NCBI RefSeq assembly: GCF_902498805.1
Contig: NZ_LR701611.1
Span: 1 to 54,775 of the forward strand
Source: Imperialibacter sp. EC-SDR9
GTDB taxonomy: Bacteria; Bacteroidota; Bacteroidia; Cytophagales; Cyclobacteriaceae
Length of the DNA stretch: 54,775 bases
Direction: 5' to 3'
Shown here: positions 54,607 to 54,775 of the stretch, piece by piece
Position numbering within the stretch: the first letter of the stretch is position 1
How the letters are laid out: every line of letters starts with the position of its first letter
Translations under genes and position numbers: made by a program
The notes under the pieces: generated by a model
Database searches by the model: none
Told to the model about the DNA's origin: nothing
Seen by the model: the letters and a program-made list of their open reading frames with translations, nothing else

Positions 54607-54648
54607 CTTGGGTCGTCCTCTGACCCTGGGCTGTCCCCTGACAGCCCA
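54607..54648 (+). repeat. 42-base hairpin unit, copy 2
   Basis: Direct repeat of 54344-54385. Its core GGGCTGTC-CCCT-GACAGCCC is a perfect 8-bp stem with a 4-base loop. Confidence 0.7.
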
Positions 54649-54775
54649 CTTGAGTTTGGCTATTTTCGGCAATAAAAAAGTGCGGCCTGGGTTCTTTCAG
54701 GTCTAATTCTACGGCTTTGCATCATAGCCTGAAGATTAACGAAGTGGGTAAAATTGATATTTAGGCTTTGAGCAT

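Larger units (their letters stand above)
54240..54775. other. Non-coding right end with dispersed repeat elements
   Basis: No plausible gene is seen to the window edge. The stretch contains the nested inverted repeat (54252-54514), a second copy of its 42-base unit (54607-54648), and a further copy of CTTATTTGAG (54535-54544; first at 54479-54488). The last 120 bases show nothing recognisable. Confidence 0.6.

Overview
The window looks like chromosomal DNA of a member of the Bacteroidota, most likely a marine or environmental Cytophagales-type bacterium. The evidence is: several secreted proteins with type IX secretion (T9SS)-like C-terminal ends; an ECF sigma / FecR / STN-domain cassette; the Bacteroidota-specific putative porin; a compact MenE; promoters resembling TTTG-N19/20-TAnnTTTG; and frequent TTG start codons without Shine-Dalgarno sequences. 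The genus cannot be fixed from the sequence alone.

Layout, left to right. 1-4694 (-) is one uninterrupted reading frame of a giant repeat protein that runs off the left edge. 4695-5718 is about 1 kb with no gene. 5719-9235 holds a sodium:neurotransmitter-type symporter, a secreted protein and an orphan FtsX/MacB-type permease. 9472-16883 (+) holds a TPR protein, the gene usually mislabelled 'asparagine synthetase B', a TauE exporter, a sugar MFS transporter and a two-gene Tat-exported molybdenum hydroxylase. 16957-20483 (-) is an lpxK-porin-miaE operon. 20538-23925 (+) is a Nif3 / zinc-ribbon / TPR operon.

24680-32829 is the menaquinone region: menF-menD-menB, then an inverted ECF sigma / STN-carboxypeptidase-like / FecR cassette, then menE. 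menA, menC and menH are not in the window. Next come an unknown gene, a LexA-like (XRE-S24) repressor with a small unknown partner gene, an MFS transporter, ppk1 and gyrB.

40942-48785 is rich in surface and secreted proteins: an LRR protein, two related T9SS-type proteins and a MORN-repeat protein in an operon with a CoA-binding protein and a divergent tryptophan 2,3-dioxygenase homologue. 48853-54236 holds housekeeping and catabolic genes (glutaryl-CoA dehydrogenase, proC, a DUF4920 lipoprotein, a PHP phosphatase, an FMN 2-hydroxyacid oxidase). The right end (54240-54775) is non-coding and carries a nested inverted-repeat hairpin element.

The best leads are: the tryptophan dioxygenase homologue whose distal catalytic histidine position is proline; the STN protein without a TonB barrel inside a sigma/anti-sigma cassette that splits the men genes; the conserved TPR / false 'AsnB' pair; a 13-bp 5'-leader hairpin ending one base before a start codon; the S24 repressor with its unknown upstream partner; and the nested hairpin element at the right edge. 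I saw no CRISPR array, tRNA, rRNA, complete insertion sequence or prophage.
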